A stretch of 7,790 nt of DNA from positions 1-7,790 of the forward strand of contig JBJEQH010000193.1 of the NCBI GenBank assembly GCA_051881655.1, given 5' to 3'. Positions within the stretch are counted from its first letter, which is position 1, and every line of letters starts with the position of its first letter. Made by a program: the position numbers and the translations under genes. This document shows positions 7,068 to 7,790 of this stretch, piece after piece. Under the pieces are notes generated by a model, which saw only the letters and a program-made list of their open reading frames with translations, was not told where the DNA came from and ran no database searches. This stretch comes from Heritagella sp051881655. GTDB lineage: Bacteria > Bacillota > Clostridia > Oscillospirales > Acutalibacteraceae.

Positions 7068-7661
7068 TTACAGCTCGATCTCCTCACCGGGGGCCACAAG
7101 CAGCCGGCCGGGGCCCTGGAACTGCTCGGCCGCCTGCCGGTCATACAGGGCGCCGGGCTTTAAATGCACCGGAATCGAGTGCCGGGCATTGACCAGCGAA
7201 GCGCAGCGGGAGGCCTCCTGTACATCCATATTGTAAATCCCGTCCCCGGGGAACACGGCGTAATCCAGATGCAGGTCCGCCATTTTCGCCATATCCTCGG
7301 TCGTGCTGGTATCCCCGCTGGCATAGAAGGTAATCCCGTCGAAGGACAGAATGTACCCCACGCATTCCTCCTTCTTATGGTGCCCATTATAGGCCTGCAC
7401 CGCGCTCACGGTAATCCCCTGCACCTCTTCGGTGCGGTACTCGCCGTTTACCAGCATATTGGCCGGGCGCAGAATGCGGCAGCCCGGTGCCTGCTGCCGG
7501 ATGATCGCGAGATTGTTGTGGTCGTGGTGTTCATGGCTGATCACAATCAGATCGGCGGGCACATCGTACCCCTCCCCCACATAGGGATCTACATAAACGA
7601 TCTTCCCGTCCCGGGTGGTCAGGCGGTAGCTTCCGTGGCCCTGATACAGCATTTTACTCAT
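7068..7661 (-). CDS. UlaG-like metallo-beta-lactamase-fold hydrolase
   Basis: A complete 197-residue metallo-beta-lactamase-fold protein of the short UlaG-like, metal-dependent hydrolase type. The metal motif is SHEHHDHNN (H43, H45, D47, H48). Further candidate ligands are H9 in GHGSY, H94/H95 in YNGHHKK, D117 in YASGDTS and H166 in VHLKPG. This subgroup lacks the extra domains of RNase Z/J or class B beta-lactamases. Its known members include a lactonase-like enzyme for ascorbate-6-phosphate and many uncharacterised hydrolases, so the substrate here is open and antibiotic resistance should not be assumed. No signal peptide is seen, so it is probably cytosolic. An AAGGAGG with an 8-base spacer supports the ATG at 7661; another ATG three codons in has no better site. 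It has its own upstream promoter and a strong terminator 7 bases after the stop, so it looks monocistronic. Confidence 0.88.
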   Translation of the reverse strand: MSKMLYQGHGSYRLTTRDGKIVYVDPYVGEGYDVPADLIVISHEHHDHNNLAIIRQQAPGCRILRPANMLVNGEYRTEEVQGITVSAVQAYNGHHKKEECVGYILSFDGITFYASGDTSTTEDMAKMADLHLDYAVFPGDGIYNMDVQEASRCASLVNARHSIPVHLKPGALYDRQAAEQFQGPGRLLVAPGEEIEL

Positions 7662-7714
7662 CGGTTTTTCCTCCTTGTTCCTTTCTTCTTCGCCGGAAAA
7701 TCCATGTTTTTTTC

Positions 7715-7743
7715 ATCATACACATTTTTTCTTTTTTTCGCAA
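7715..7743 (-). promoter_or_regulatory. Probable promoter of the metallo-beta-lactamase-fold gene
   Basis: Reading the minus strand, TTGCGA (four of six to TTGACA) is separated by a 17-base, A-rich spacer from TATGAT (five of six to TATAAT). Transcription would begin near 7708, giving a leader of about 47 nt before the ATG. The A-tract spacer and its surroundings make this the most AT-rich stretch of the window, consistent with a promoter. Confidence 0.65.
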
Positions 7744-7753
7744 GCCCGCCGCA

Positions 7754-7782
7754 TTGCTTTTTTACGCCTCATCGTATATGAT
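7754..7782 (+). promoter_or_regulatory. Possible divergent promoter toward a gene beyond the right edge
   Basis: TTGCTT, a 17-base spacer and TATGAT lie on the plus strand, back-to-back with the minus-strand promoter. The -35 matches consensus at only three of six positions. An imperfect dyad (TCATC...GATGA, 7769-7784) overlaps the -10. No coding start is visible in the remaining 8 bases, so this rests on pattern alone. Confidence 0.3.
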
Positions 7783-7790
7783 GAAATTAC

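Noticed and set aside
6801..7163. A 120-codon plus-strand open frame after nfo
   Set aside because: It is antisense to the small ORF, passes through the 16-bp terminator hairpin, and reads as K/F-rich low complexity with no ribosome binding site.
7068..7661. True beta-lactamase or antibiotic-resistance gene
   Set aside because: The protein shares only the metallo-beta-lactamase fold. It is short, lacks a signal peptide and resembles UlaG-like cytosolic hydrolases.

Overview
The window is about 7.8 kb of GC-rich DNA. Strong AGGAGG-type ribosome binding sites, consensus sigma-A-like promoters and U-tailed hairpin terminators suggest a high-GC member of the Clostridia (perhaps an Oscillospiraceae/Ruminococcaceae-like gut Firmicute). 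That assignment is inferred from style, not from a marker gene. Seven complete protein genes and one edge-truncated gene are supported. I see no rRNA, tRNA, CRISPR array or transposase, and no gene-free stretch longer than about 300 bases.

Left half (1-3408, minus strand): a tightly packed operon, read right to left, with four enzymes in the order N-acetyltransferase, aminotransferase, 6-dehydrogenase, 3-dehydrogenase (wbpD-, wbpE-, wbpA- and wbpB/wlbA-like). Together they match all four steps known from Pseudomonas and Bordetella that turn UDP-GlcNAc into UDP-2,3-diacetamido-2,3-dideoxy-glucuronic acid, a precursor for surface polysaccharide. WbpA oxidises C6, WbpB/WlbA oxidises C3, WbpE transaminates C3 and WbpD acetylates the new amine. 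Gene junctions are very short (a 4-base ATGA overlap, then gaps of 3 and 16 bases), so co-transcription and translational coupling are likely. The last gene runs off the left edge, so any downstream 2-epimerase or glycosyltransferases lie outside.

Centre (3409-4794): a divergent intergenic region carries a near-perfect promoter (TTGACA, 17-base spacer, TACAAT) and a dyad followed by six T in the leader of a second DegT/ArnB-type sugar aminotransferase. That gene is followed at once by a strong hairpin terminator, so it looks monocistronic. Its substrate is unknown, but its position suggests nucleotide-sugar metabolism.

Right half (4795-7790): a two-gene plus-strand unit encodes an M20 (carboxypeptidase G2-like) metallopeptidase and endonuclease IV (nfo), the latter with all nine metal ligands. 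Converging on it is a previously uncalled 39-codon minus-strand ORF with an excellent ribosome binding site. Beyond a 16-bp hairpin terminator lies a minus-strand UlaG-like metallo-beta-lactamase-fold hydrolase with its own recognisable promoter, and hints of a divergent promoter at the right edge.

I do not see a clearly undescribed multi-gene system. The most notable items are the complete UDP-GlcNAc(3NAc)A pathway in a Firmicute-like genome, the separately controlled divergent aminotransferase and the small ORF.
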